A stretch of DNA of 5,177 bases from an uncultured bacterium (GCA_905214265.1 CAJMLQ010000169.1:1-5177); one strand, 5' to 3'. Shown: positions 1 through 5,177, numbered from the stretch's first letter. Notes: generated from the letters alone by a model not told the origin. Program-made: numbers and translations.

Positions 1-38
1 AGATAAGCATGAATAAACTTTTTTTCTCTGTGGTATCT

Positions 39-407
39 TTATTGGCTTTTACTTATGTCAAACCGCTGACCGAAAAATTCCGGCATTGTGGAAGAGGACA
101 GGTGCTGCGTCATGATCCGAGTGCGCCGTCCCAGCACAACCCAAGCCAACAGGCTCCCGATAATCGCGTTGCCCAGCCCAATCCAGGTGGACGCCATTCC
201 ATACTTCCAACCAAACTGTCCGGCATACCCGACAAAAACCACCGCAGAAAAATAGGAGGTCCCATAGGCGAAGGCCGTCAGCCACGGCCCCACCGACCGG
301 CCGCCCAAAACAAACCCCGATACGCTTGTGGCATGTCTTCTGGAGTAGATGCCAACGCTGACCATTACCCCAAAAAAGACAATGAGCATGACTATTTTTA
401 CAATCAT
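39..407 (-). pseudogene. Truncated sodium:solute symporter (SSS family), N-terminal 122 residues only
   Basis: SSS proteins (the PutP/PanF superfamily) are inner-membrane carriers that couple sodium entry to solute uptake and are usually about 450-550 residues long. Only 122 residues remain here. The visible part contains a first membrane helix (about residues 2-20), the family signature FVLGGRSVGPW (32-42), a second helical region (about 43-61), a third (about 74-92), and TMPEFFGQRF (107-116), which matches the conserved TMPEFF(G)xR block. The frame then ends at ISKSQ-stop. The remaining 38 bases in the window show no SSS-like continuation in any minus-strand frame and are AT-rich, so this looks like a deletion or insertion breakpoint rather than a point nonsense mutation. 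The start at 407 is chosen because GGAGGGA (414-420, complement) lies 6 nt upstream; an earlier in-frame ATG at 449 lacks such a site and adds a non-family extension. The substrate cannot be inferred. The family call is firm; the status as a dead gene is inferred. Confidence 0.8.
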
Positions 408-434
408 CGCATGTCCCTCCGCTATTTTTGTATT

Positions 435-464
435 TGCTTTAAAGCACATTAACTTTAAAGTGCT
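435..464 (-). promoter_or_regulatory. Tandem palindromes in the symporter leader, candidate operator
   Basis: Two perfect palindromes share the core CTTTAAAG: TGCTTTAAAGCA (435-446, 12 bp) and ACTTTAAAGT (452-461, 10 bp). Their centres are 16 bp apart, about one and a half helical turns. A second symmetry overlaps them, with AGCAC (443-447) facing GTGCT (460-464). They lie about 10-40 nt downstream of the predicted transcription start, where a bound repressor could block transcription. This arrangement suits a dimeric DNA-binding regulator of the transporter, but the regulator is not in the window and I cannot name its family. Confidence 0.45.
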
Positions 465-478
465 AAAATGTTACTCCT

Positions 479-507
479 ATCATAACAGAACCCACTGCAT
501 TTGTCAA
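479..507 (-). promoter_or_regulatory. Near-consensus sigma-A promoter of the symporter remnant
   Basis: On the minus strand, TTGACA (502-507) and TATGAT (479-484) are separated by exactly 17 nt. The -35 box is perfect and the -10 box has five of six consensus bases. Transcription would start near position 472 and give a leader of about 65 nt before the symporter start codon. It is the best-matching promoter in the window, and it drives a truncated gene. Confidence 0.8.
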
Positions 508-569
508 GAAAAATTTCACATTTTGCTTTCGGTATCTACACAAATGGGAATCTAGGAAAAATATCTACC

Positions 570-590
570 AATGCTATCACATAGAGCATT
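570..590. repeat. Short hairpin in the AT-rich gap
   Basis: AATGCT (570-575) is mirrored by AGCATT (585-590). An alternative fold pairs AATGCTAT with ATAG-CATT around a CAC loop, leaving a two-base bulge. Neither strand has a proper T-run directly after it, so it is not a convincing terminator. The gap between the symporter start (407) and the lipoprotein start (961) is otherwise AT-rich. Apart from the symporter promoter and palindromes and the doubtful ORF at 622-924, I see no gene in it. Confidence 0.3.
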
Positions 591-621
591 CCAAGAATCA
601 TTTTTAAGAAGGATTTGATCC

Positions 622-924
622 ATGAAAGACAATTGGAAAAAAAGATAGATGCCCTCCATTGCCATAGCTGTGGCTGCCATCATGGGGATCATCGATTTTA
701 TACCCAGCCTGTTTTTTACGGAGAAGAACGATCTTCCGTACACGGTGAACTGCATCATCACATGTCAGCATGTCCGCGATGGGCCAATTTCCTTTGGCCT
801 TTGGCAAAGAAAGTCTTTTTTGTCGAATGAATTCATATTTTTTTTACATTTTTTCTCGCACCAAATAATTCTCCTCAAAACACTTATACTACAGTCGTAT
901 CATGAATGCTGTGATTTCGACTAA
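622..924 (+). pseudogene. Doubtful or decayed small membrane-protein ORF with an in-frame TAG at codon 9
   Basis: AGAAGGA (607-613) lies 8 nt before ATG at 622, a textbook initiation site. The frame reads MKDNWKKR, then TAG (646-648), then at once ATG (649) in the same frame, which stays open for 91 codons. The parts across the stop fit together: a positively charged start followed by a hydrophobic segment (SIAIAVAAIMGIIDFIPSLFF) is the usual N-terminus of a membrane protein. Codons to about position 800 are mostly common ones, while those after about 820 look like translated AT-rich spacer. The simplest reading is a gene fragment with a nonsense mutation and a lost 3' end. Other options are a leader peptide (622-648) coupled to a small protein at 649, or pure chance. 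An overlapping minus-strand frame (552-761) also has some coding-like composition, so the strand is not certain. I do not recognise the protein. Confidence 0.3.
843..890 (+). promoter_or_regulatory. Possible promoter region of the lipoprotein gene
   Basis: Two weak candidates lie in the AT-rich DNA upstream of the lipoprotein gene. TATACT (885-890) is a good -10 box but has only a poor -35 box at normal spacing. TTTACA (843-848) is a good -35 box, followed by AATAAT (864-869) at a short 15-nt spacing. A promoter is expected here because the lipoprotein gene has no co-directional functional gene upstream, but the sequence does not decide which is used. Confidence 0.3.
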
Positions 925-960
925 ACAATTTCAAAGTACAAATCAGAAAGGAACTATTTC

Positions 961-1557
961 ATGAAAAAAATTCTTGCAGTATTGCTGGCCGCTCTGATGG
1001 CTTCCGCCGTTATGGTATCCTGCGGCGAGAAAAACGGAAACTCCGGCTCTCCTTCCTCCGTCTCCAGCGAGGCACAGAATACTATCAGCAGCGCCACCTC
1101 CGAAGAGGTGTACGACGCGATCAACGCGGCCTTTGCCGAAAAATATCCCGACGCGGGAATGGTCATCCCCAACGCGCCCATGGAAGTGGACGAGACGACC
1201 CTGAACGACAAGTTCGGCATTACAACCGATATGGTAGAAGATTATAAAGGCGAAATGGCTGGCATGATGACCAACTGCGACATGCTGCTCGTCGTCAAAG
1301 TCAAAGAAGGCAAGATGGAGGACGTCAAAGCGGCCTTGGAGAAAGCCAAAGATGATCAGACCGCCCAGTTTGAGTGGTATGCCGTCATGGGCAACGCAGA
1401 ACGTACTGCCGCCGCCAAAGTAGTGGAAAACGGCAACTTCGCCGCCCTCATCATGGTCGGCATTATGGACATTGGCTCTGACGAAGCGCCGGATTTCACT
1501 TCCGATGTGCAGCTGGCCGAGGACACCTTCAATAAAACTGTGGATGCCGGGAAATAA
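961..1557 (+). CDS. Secreted lipoprotein resembling DUF4358 proteins
   Basis: This 198-residue protein begins with a lipoprotein signal peptide: MKK, a hydrophobic stretch (residues 4-19), and a lipobox-like MVSC ending at Cys21, which should be lipidated after cleavage so that the protein is anchored on the outer face of the membrane. The -3 position is Met rather than the usual Leu, a mild deviation. A Gly/Ser-rich linker (about 22-45) follows. The globular part (about 47-195) has the layout I associate with DUF4358: a first helix, a YPDAG...PNAPMEVDETTLNDKFGI-like stretch, an acidic MVEDYKGEMAG segment, a strand (DMLLVVKVKEG) and a helix rich in Lys and Ala. The function of this family is not known. 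The start is supported by GAAAGGA (946-952) 8 nt upstream. In clostridial genomes such proteins are often found near MBOAT and DHHW genes, as here; this is recollection, not a search result. The lipoprotein call is firm and the domain name is probable. Confidence 0.8.
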   Translation: MKKILAVLLAALMASAVMVSCGEKNGNSGSPSSVSSEAQNTISSATSEEVYDAINAAFAEKYPDAGMVIPNAPMEVDETTLNDKFGITTDMVEDYKGEMAGMMTNCDMLLVVKVKEGKMEDVKAALEKAKDDQTAQFEWYAVMGNAERTAAAKVVENGNFAALIMVGIMDIGSDEAPDFTSDVQLAEDTFNKTVDAGK

Positions 1558-1589
1558 ATCCGAATCCGCTGAAAAGCCGTGACAGGCCT

Positions 1590-1618
1590 ATAGGTCGCGC
1601 GGCACCCCGCAAACCTAT
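1590..1618 (+). other. Compound hairpin in the 3' region of the lipoprotein transcript
   Basis: ATAGGT (1590-1595) pairs with ACCTAT (1613-1618). Inside it GCGG (1599-1602) pairs with CCGC (1607-1610) around a CACC loop, with a small internal loop (CGC opposite AA) between the two helices. Ten base pairs in two coaxial blocks are unlikely in so short a stretch by chance. No T-run follows, so it is not a terminator itself. It may protect the 3' end of the lipoprotein mRNA or form part of a larger RNA structure with the terminator downstream. I could not match it to a riboswitch class. Confidence 0.4.
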
Positions 1619-1630
1619 CTGGGCGGAAGC

Positions 1631-1664
1631 AGAGGCGTAAGAGCTACTTACGCCTTTTGCTTTG
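1631..1664 (+). terminator. Probable intrinsic terminator after the lipoprotein gene
   Basis: AGGCGTAAG (1633-1641) and CTTACGCCT (1647-1655) form a perfect 9-bp stem with a 5-nt loop (AGCTA), extendable by an A-U and a G-U pair at the base. An interrupted T-run (TTTTGCTTTGTTT, from 1655) follows. The imperfect T-run suggests that some read-through into the MBOAT operon is possible. Confidence 0.7.
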
Positions 1665-1674
1665 TTTCCTTCCT

Positions 1675-1734
1675 GTGGGAATTTTTCCCGCTCTCCCGGA
1701 TTTTCCGGCAAAACGGATATCCTAATGGTATCCG
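1675..1734 (+). repeat. Three consecutive short hairpins in the MBOAT leader
   Basis: Three perfect inverted repeats follow one another. GGGAA-TTT-TTCCC (1677-1689) is extendable by one wobble and one G-C pair to 1675-1691. CCGGA-TTT-TCCGG lies at 1696-1708. CGGATA (1714-1719) faces TATCCG (1729-1734), with an inner G-U and C-G pair leaving a 5-nt loop. The last one ends 8 nt before the ribosome binding site of the MBOAT gene. I found no clear sigma-A promoter for the MBOAT gene in this stretch, so its promoter is either atypical or upstream, or the gene relies on read-through. The 1714-1734 repeat could also be a protein-binding site on DNA. Confidence 0.35.
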
Positions 1735-1752
1735 AGAAAGCGAGGGATCGAT

Positions 1753-3132
1753 TTGGTTTTCAGCAGCCTGCTGTTCCTGTTCCGATTTATGCCGGCGGCG
1801 TTTCTTCTCTATTACCTCTCCCCCCAAAAACTTAAAAACCTGACGCTCCTGATCCTCAGCCTGTTTTTTTACGCCTGGGGAGAACCAAAATATATCTGGA
1901 TCATGGTGGTTTCGATCTTAGTCGACTACACCTGCGGCCAGGGAATCAAACGTCTGGGCAGCCGGACCGCCTGGAGGCGGCTGTTCCTCACCGCATCCAT
2001 GTGCGTCAATATCGGGATGCTGCTGTTCTTCAAATACGCCGACTTTTTCGCGGACAACCTCAACGCCCTGTTCAACCTTTCCCTTCCCCATACCGGCCTG
2101 ACGTTGCCCCTGGGGATCAGTTTTTACACCTTTCAAACCATGAGCTACACCATCGACGTCTACCGCGGCAAGGTGGAGGCGGAGGACAACATCATCACCT
2201 TCGGGGCCTTTGTCGTCCTCTTCCCCCAGCTCATCGCCGGGCCCATTGTCAAATATTCCGACATCTCCCGGGAACTGAAGGACCGACGGCTCAGCCTCCC
2301 ACAGATCGAAGAGGGCGTAAGGCTTTTCATCATGGGCCTAGGCAGCAAGGTACTGCTGGCCAACAACATCGGCGCCCTCTGGAATGAGGTGGAGGCACTT
2401 GGCGCTGGGGGGATCTCCTCGCCCGCCGCCTGGCTGGGAGCAGTGGCTTTCTCCTTTCAGATCTACTTTGATTTTTCCGGCTATTCCCTCATGGCCATCG
2501 GTCTCGGCAAATTGCTGGGCTTTGATTTCCCACAAAATTTCAACTATCCGTATATTTCCCGCAGCATTACCGACTTCTGGCGGCGCTGGCACATGACCCT
2601 CAGTTCCTGGTTCCGGGAATATATCTACTTTCCCTTGGGAGGGAGCCGGGTCAAACCGCTGCGGATGTACTTCAACCTTTTTGTCGTCTGGGCCTGTACC
2701 GGCTTCTGGCATGGAGCCAGCTGGAATTTTGTCCTGTGGGGACTCTTCTTCTTTGTGGTGCTGGTTATCGAAAAAAGCTTTCTGCTGCCTCATCTGGAGA
2801 AGCATCGGACGCTTTCCCACATCTACGTCATTTTCCTGCTGCTGCTAAGCTGGACGCTCTTCGCCATCACCGATTTTTCCGCGCTGGGTGCCTACTTCGG
2901 GCGGATGTTCTCCTTTACCGGCGGGCTGGACTGGCTCTACTATCTGCGGAATTACGGCGTGGTCCTGCTGCTATGTGGCTTTTTCTCCACGCCAGTGCTG
3001 CGGAATCTCTACCAGAAATGCCTTGCCGGGAAAAAGTGGCTCACCGCCGCGCTGCTGGGCGTGGTGCTGGTGCTGTCCGTGGCCTATCTGGTGGACGCCA
3101 CCTACAATCCCTTCCTCTATTTCCGGTTCTGA
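1753..3132 (+). CDS. MBOAT family membrane-bound O-acyltransferase (AlgI/DltB/PatA-like)
   Basis: MBOAT proteins of this branch are multi-pass membrane enzymes that take an acyl group, usually acetyl, from a cytoplasmic donor and pass it across the membrane for attachment to an exported polysaccharide or wall polymer. At 459 residues the gene is full length. Conserved blocks appear in order: VFSSLLFLFRF (2-12), FFYAWGEPKY (38-47), PLGISFYTFQTMSYTIDVYRGK-type block (119-140), FPQLIAGPIVKY (157-168), QIYFDFSGYS (236-245), FWRRWHMTLSSWFREY (275-290) with His280, CTGFWHGASWNF (315-326) with the expected catalytic His320, and the typical C-terminal NPFLYFRF (452-459). Both conserved histidines are present. 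Translation starts at TTG: the family N-terminus begins exactly at MVFSS, no ATG fits, and GAGGGA (1742-1747) lies 5 nt upstream. It is followed after 21 nt by its DHHW partner. The acyl acceptor cannot be told from the sequence. It is not called dltB because no dltA, dltC or dltD is adjacent. Confidence 0.95.
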   Translation: MVFSSLLFLFRFMPAAFLLYYLSPQKLKNLTLLILSLFFYAWGEPKYIWIMVVSILVDYTCGQGIKRLGSRTAWRRLFLTASMCVNIGMLLFFKYADFFADNLNALFNLSLPHTGLTLPLGISFYTFQTMSYTIDVYRGKVEAEDNIITFGAFVVLFPQLIAGPIVKYSDISRELKDRRLSLPQIEEGVRLFIMGLGSKVLLANNIGALWNEVEALGAGGISSPAAWLGAVAFSFQIYFDFSGYSLMAIGLGKLLGFDFPQNFNYPYISRSITDFWRRWHMTLSSWFREYIYFPLGGSRVKPLRMYFNLFVVWACTGFWHGASWNFVLWGLFFFVVLVIEKSFLLPHLEKHRTLSHIYVIFLLLLSWTLFAITDFSALGAYFGRMFSFTGGLDWLYYLRNYGVVLLLCGFFSTPVLRNLYQKCLAGKKWLTAALLGVVLVLSVAYLVDATYNPFLYFRF

Positions 3133-3139
3133 CCCGGCG

Positions 3140-3146
3140 AAAGGAG
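3140..3146 (+). promoter_or_regulatory. Ribosome binding site that sets the DHHW start
   Basis: AAAGGAG stands 7 nt before ATG at 3154. The in-frame GTG at 3148, which would add two residues, is only 1 nt from the site and is therefore an unlikely start. Confidence 0.8.
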
Positions 3147-3153
3147 TGTGCCC

Positions 3154-4284
3154 ATGTCCAAGCTGAAAACCCTTTTCCGGTATCCTGCCGTCTGGCTCTT
3201 CGGACTGTTTCTGGCGGGATTTGCCGCAGCGGATCTGCTGAAGCCCGTCGCCGTTTTTTCGGATTTTGAAAACCGTTATTTGAAGCAGCTGCCAAAACCC
3301 ACCGTCCAGACCGTCTTTGACGGCAGCTTCGCTCAAAACTATGAGTCCTATCTCAACGACCAGTTCATCCTCCGCAACAACTGGATCAGCCTGAAGTCCC
3401 ATGCGGAATCCGCTCTGCTCAAGGTAGAAAACAATGGGATTGTCTATGGAAGCGGCGGGCAGATGTTCGAAAAGTACCCTTCCTATTCCGCCGCACAGCT
3501 GGAAAAAAATCTGGACTTTCTCTCCACCTTTCTGGACGCCAACCCCGGCGCGACCCTGACCATCATCCCCAGCGCCTATGAGATCTACCCGGAAAAGCTG
3601 CCGATCGGCTTGAAACAGGTCAACCAAAAGGAAATTGTTGATGAAATATACCAAAAGTATTCGGATAAAGTCGAAACTCTGGATCTCTACCCAGTCCTCA
3701 CCGCCGGCAAAGATGGCGAAATTTATTACCGCACTGACCACCATTGGACTACAAACGGCGCATATCTGGCTTATCTGGCCTACTGCGCCGCAAAGGACCT
3801 GACTCCCGTGGACCTGTCGAAACTGGGCGTGCATCTGGTTTCGGATTTTTACGGAACCTACTTCAACAAGTGCAAAAATACCACCATTTCTCCGGATACC
3901 CTTGCTTGGTACGACATTCCCATGGAGTCCGTGACAGTGGACGGCGAAGGCAAAGAGAACTATTTGGACGAACTGGCTTTGGCCAGCCGGGACAAGTATG
4001 GGGCTTTCCTCTGGGGCAATCACGGCGTCACCATCCTAAAGGGACAGGAAAATCTTGACGCTTCCTCCGAAACCACCCGGCTCCTCCTCATAAAAGACTC
4101 CTACGCGAACTGTTTCGCGCCCTTTCTCACCTATAATTACGATGAGATCTGGATCGTAGACCTGCGTTCCTTCCCCAAGGGCATGACTGATCTTGTAAGG
4201 GCGAATGACTTTACAGATATATTATTTCTTTACAATTTTGTAAACTTCTCCTCGGATACCAATTTTTACCGATTAAACTACTAA
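3154..4284 (+). CDS. DHHW family protein, AlgJ/AlgX-like extracytoplasmic partner of the MBOAT
   Basis: The protein has 376 residues. A short basic N-terminus and one hydrophobic segment (about residues 11-29) suggest a signal anchor, with the rest outside the membrane. The family pattern is clear: SDFENRYLKQLPKPT (36-50), FDGSFAQNYESYLNDQF (55-71), VYGSGGQMFEKY (97-108), IIPSAYEIYPEKLP (137-150), the name-giving TDHHW (194-198), IKDSYAN (313-319) and LYNFVNF near the C-terminus. By comparison with the SGNH-like fold of AlgX/AlgJ, whose catalytic residues are an Asp-x-His pair and a Ser, the likely triad here is Asp195, His197 and Ser316. That mapping is inference. The expected role is to accept acyl groups delivered by the MBOAT enzyme and place them on, or remove them from, an exported glycan. 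It is the second gene of the operon, with a strong terminator directly after it. The family call is firm; the substrate and the direction of the reaction are unknown. Confidence 0.9.
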   Translation: MSKLKTLFRYPAVWLFGLFLAGFAAADLLKPVAVFSDFENRYLKQLPKPTVQTVFDGSFAQNYESYLNDQFILRNNWISLKSHAESALLKVENNGIVYGSGGQMFEKYPSYSAAQLEKNLDFLSTFLDANPGATLTIIPSAYEIYPEKLPIGLKQVNQKEIVDEIYQKYSDKVETLDLYPVLTAGKDGEIYYRTDHHWTTNGAYLAYLAYCAAKDLTPVDLSKLGVHLVSDFYGTYFNKCKNTTISPDTLAWYDIPMESVTVDGEGKENYLDELALASRDKYGAFLWGNHGVTILKGQENLDASSETTRLLLIKDSYANCFAPFLTYNYDEIWIVDLRSFPKGMTDLVRANDFTDILFLYNFVNFSSDTNFYRLNY

Positions 4285-4288
4285 GGAC

Positions 4289-4335
4289 TTCGGCAGCCGA
4301 CAAAAATTCCCTACGGCTGCCGAATTTGTTTTATT
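4289..4335 (+). terminator. Intrinsic terminator of the MBOAT-DHHW operon
   Basis: TTCGGCAGCCG (4289-4299) and CGGCTGCCGAA (4314-4324) form a perfect 11-bp GC-rich stem with a 14-nt loop, followed by TTTGTTTTATT. It starts 5 nt after the DHHW stop codon and separates this operon from clpB. Confidence 0.9.
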
Positions 4336-4383
4336 GTCTAATTTTTTCGTTTTTATTATTATATGTTTGTGAAATCTATCATC

Positions 4384-4412
4384 TTGACAAGTAAAAATGG
4401 ATGCTATAAAAT
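4384..4412 (+). promoter_or_regulatory. Sigma-A promoter of clpB
   Basis: TTGACA (4384-4389) is a perfect -35 box. At 17 nt spacing the -10 box is TAAAAT (4407-4412), five of six consensus bases; an overlapping TATAAA (4405-4410) has 15-nt spacing. The start site would be near 4419, inside the CIRCE element. Confidence 0.8.
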
Positions 4413-4416
4413 AATA

Positions 4417-4443
4417 TTAGCACTCGATGATGAAGAGTGCTAA
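4417..4443 (+). promoter_or_regulatory. Perfect CIRCE operator (HrcA binding site)
   Basis: TTAGCACTC (4417-4425), a 9-nt spacer and GAGTGCTAA (4435-4443) match the CIRCE consensus at all 18 defined positions. HrcA represses heat-shock genes by binding this element and is inactivated by heat stress through GroEL titration. The element covers the predicted transcription start of clpB, so HrcA should block initiation directly. No CtsR-type heptad repeat was seen nearby. hrcA itself is not in the window. Confidence 0.97.
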
Positions 4444-4481
4444 TTCGTTCTTATATCCACTCGAATGGAGGGATTTGATTT

Positions 4482-5177
4482 ATGGATATGCAAAAATGTA
4501 CGCAAAAATCCTTAGAAGCCATCAAAGCCGCGCAGAATCTGGCCATTGAATACAGCAACCTGCAAATTGAAACGCCTCATCTGGCCTGCGTCCTCATTGC
4601 ACAGCCCGATGGACTGATTCCGCAGCTTCTCTCTAAGATGAACATTGACGCCGACGCCCTGCTGCAATCGCTGAAAGGCACGGTGGAAAAGCTCCCCAAA
4701 GTGACCGGCCCCGGCCGGGAGCCGGACAAGGTCTACGTTTCCCAGGAGGTGGACAAGATCCTCACCGCCGCCGAAAAGCTGGCGGAAAAAATGCAGGACG
4801 AATATGTCTCCGTGGAGCACATCTTCCTTTCAATCCTGGACAACGCCTCCGGTGAGCTGAAAAGCACCTTCAACGCTTTCGGCCTGAAAAAGGATGCTTT
4901 CCTGCAGGCACTGCAGGGCGTCCGCGGCAACACCCGCGTCACTTCTGACAGCCCGGAGTCGACCTACGACGTTCTGAAAAAATACGGTCACGATCTGGTA
5001 GAGGAGGCCCGGCAGAACAAGCTGGACCCGGTCATCGGCCGGGACGCGGAAATTCGGAATGTCATCCGCATCCTTTCCCGTAAGACGAAAAATAATCCCT
5101 GCCTCATCGGCGAGCCCGGCGTCGGCAAAACCGCCATTGCCGAAGGGCTGGCCCAGCGGATCGTTCGGGGCGACGTG
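4482..5177 (+). CDS. clpB: ATP-dependent chaperone ClpB, N-terminal part (runs off the window)
   Basis: ClpB is a cytoplasmic hexameric AAA+ disaggregase that pulls polypeptides out of aggregates together with DnaK. The first 232 codons of an expected 850-870 are present, with no stop before the window ends. The N-terminal Clp repeat domain spans about residues 1-150, starting MDMQKCTQKSLEAI and containing two similar repeats (THL-like ETPHLACVL near 30-38 and SVEHIFLSIL in the second). The linker and the first AAA+ domain follow, with KYGHDLVEEARQNKLDPVIG and Walker A GEPGVGKT (210-217). The KYGxDL...LDPVIGRD block favours ClpB over ClpC, although the middle domain that would settle it lies outside. 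The start at 4482 has GGAGGGA (4467-4473) 8 nt upstream; the ATG two codons later is too far away. The gene has its own promoter and CIRCE site and looks independent of the acyltransferase operon. Confidence 0.95.
   Translation, partial: MDMQKCTQKSLEAIKAAQNLAIEYSNLQIETPHLACVLIAQPDGLIPQLLSKMNIDADALLQSLKGTVEKLPKVTGPGREPDKVYVSQEVDKILTAAEKLAEKMQDEYVSVEHIFLSILDNASGELKSTFNAFGLKKDAFLQALQGVRGNTRVTSDSPESTYDVLKKYGHDLVEEARQNKLDPVIGRDAEIRNVIRILSRKTKNNPCLIGEPGVGKTAIAEGLAQRIVRGDV

Noticed and set aside
9..452. A 147-codon plus-strand frame over the symporter remnant.
   Set aside because: Its translation is low-complexity and rich in Pro, Arg, His and Gln, as expected for a shadow. The opposite strand has the SSS motifs, a promoter and a ribosome binding site.
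436..465. A degenerate CIRCE-like element in the symporter leader (AGCAC facing GTGCT with TTA-like flanks).
   Set aside because: The gap between AGCAC and GTGCT is 12 nt, not the 13 nt of CIRCE, and the right flank does not match. The CTTTAAAG palindromes explain the symmetry better.
552..761. A 69-codon minus-strand frame with some hydrophobic and coding-like character.
   Set aside because: A stop codon lies two codons upstream of its first start, no ribosome binding site fits, it uses rare codons such as AGA, AGG and ATA, and I recognise no family. The plus strand has the better initiation site.
1558..1660. A possible known riboswitch (c-di-GMP, ZTP or cobalamin type) before the terminator.
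   Set aside because: A few short strings such as GCAAACC and CTGGGC recall these classes, but the order of conserved blocks and the helices do not fit any of them. It is kept only as an unnamed structured region.
2971..4023. A 350-codon open frame antisense to the end of the MBOAT gene and most of the DHHW gene.
   Set aside because: It lies opposite two genes with clear family motifs, crosses their boundary, and has no recognisable domain. Long antisense frames are common opposite GC-rich coding sequence.

Overview
The window looks like a chromosomal piece of a Gram-positive anaerobe of class Clostridia, probably an Oscillospiraceae/Ruminococcaceae-type gut bacterium. The grounds are GC-rich genes in AT-rich intergenic DNA, strong GGAGG-type ribosome binding sites, sigma-A-like promoters, a lipoprotein that resembles DUF4358 proteins, a DHHW-family protein beside an MBOAT acyltransferase, and a perfect CIRCE operator in front of clpB. 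This taxonomic call is inference from gene content; no rRNA or other marker gene is present.

Layout. (1) Positions 39-507, minus strand: the first 122 codons of a sodium:solute symporter (SSS family), then a stop codon and AT-rich DNA without the rest of the gene. Its upstream side is intact, with a near-consensus promoter, two CTTTAAAG palindromes just inside the transcript, and a good ribosome binding site. (2) Positions 508-960: AT-rich and gene-poor. It holds a small hairpin and a doubtful plus-strand membrane ORF with an early amber codon. (3) Positions 961-1557: a 198-residue secreted lipoprotein of the DUF4358 type. (4) Positions 1558-1752: a gap tiled by five consecutive short inverted repeats, one of which is a probable terminator. 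(5) Positions 1753-4284: a tight two-gene operon of an MBOAT O-acyltransferase (TTG start) and a DHHW/AlgJ-AlgX-like protein, closed by a strong intrinsic terminator at 4289-4335. (6) Positions 4384 to the end: a sigma-A promoter, a perfect CIRCE element, and the first 232 codons of clpB, which runs off the window.

How the genes may work together. By family knowledge, the MBOAT protein moves an acyl group (usually acetyl) across the membrane, and the DHHW protein is likely the extracytoplasmic partner that places it on a polysaccharide or cell-wall polymer. The nearby lipoprotein sits on the same side of the membrane and could belong to the same process, but a probable terminator separates it from the pair and its function is unknown. 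clpB is a separate heat-shock unit under HrcA-type control. No tRNA, rRNA, CRISPR array or recognisable insertion sequence was seen.
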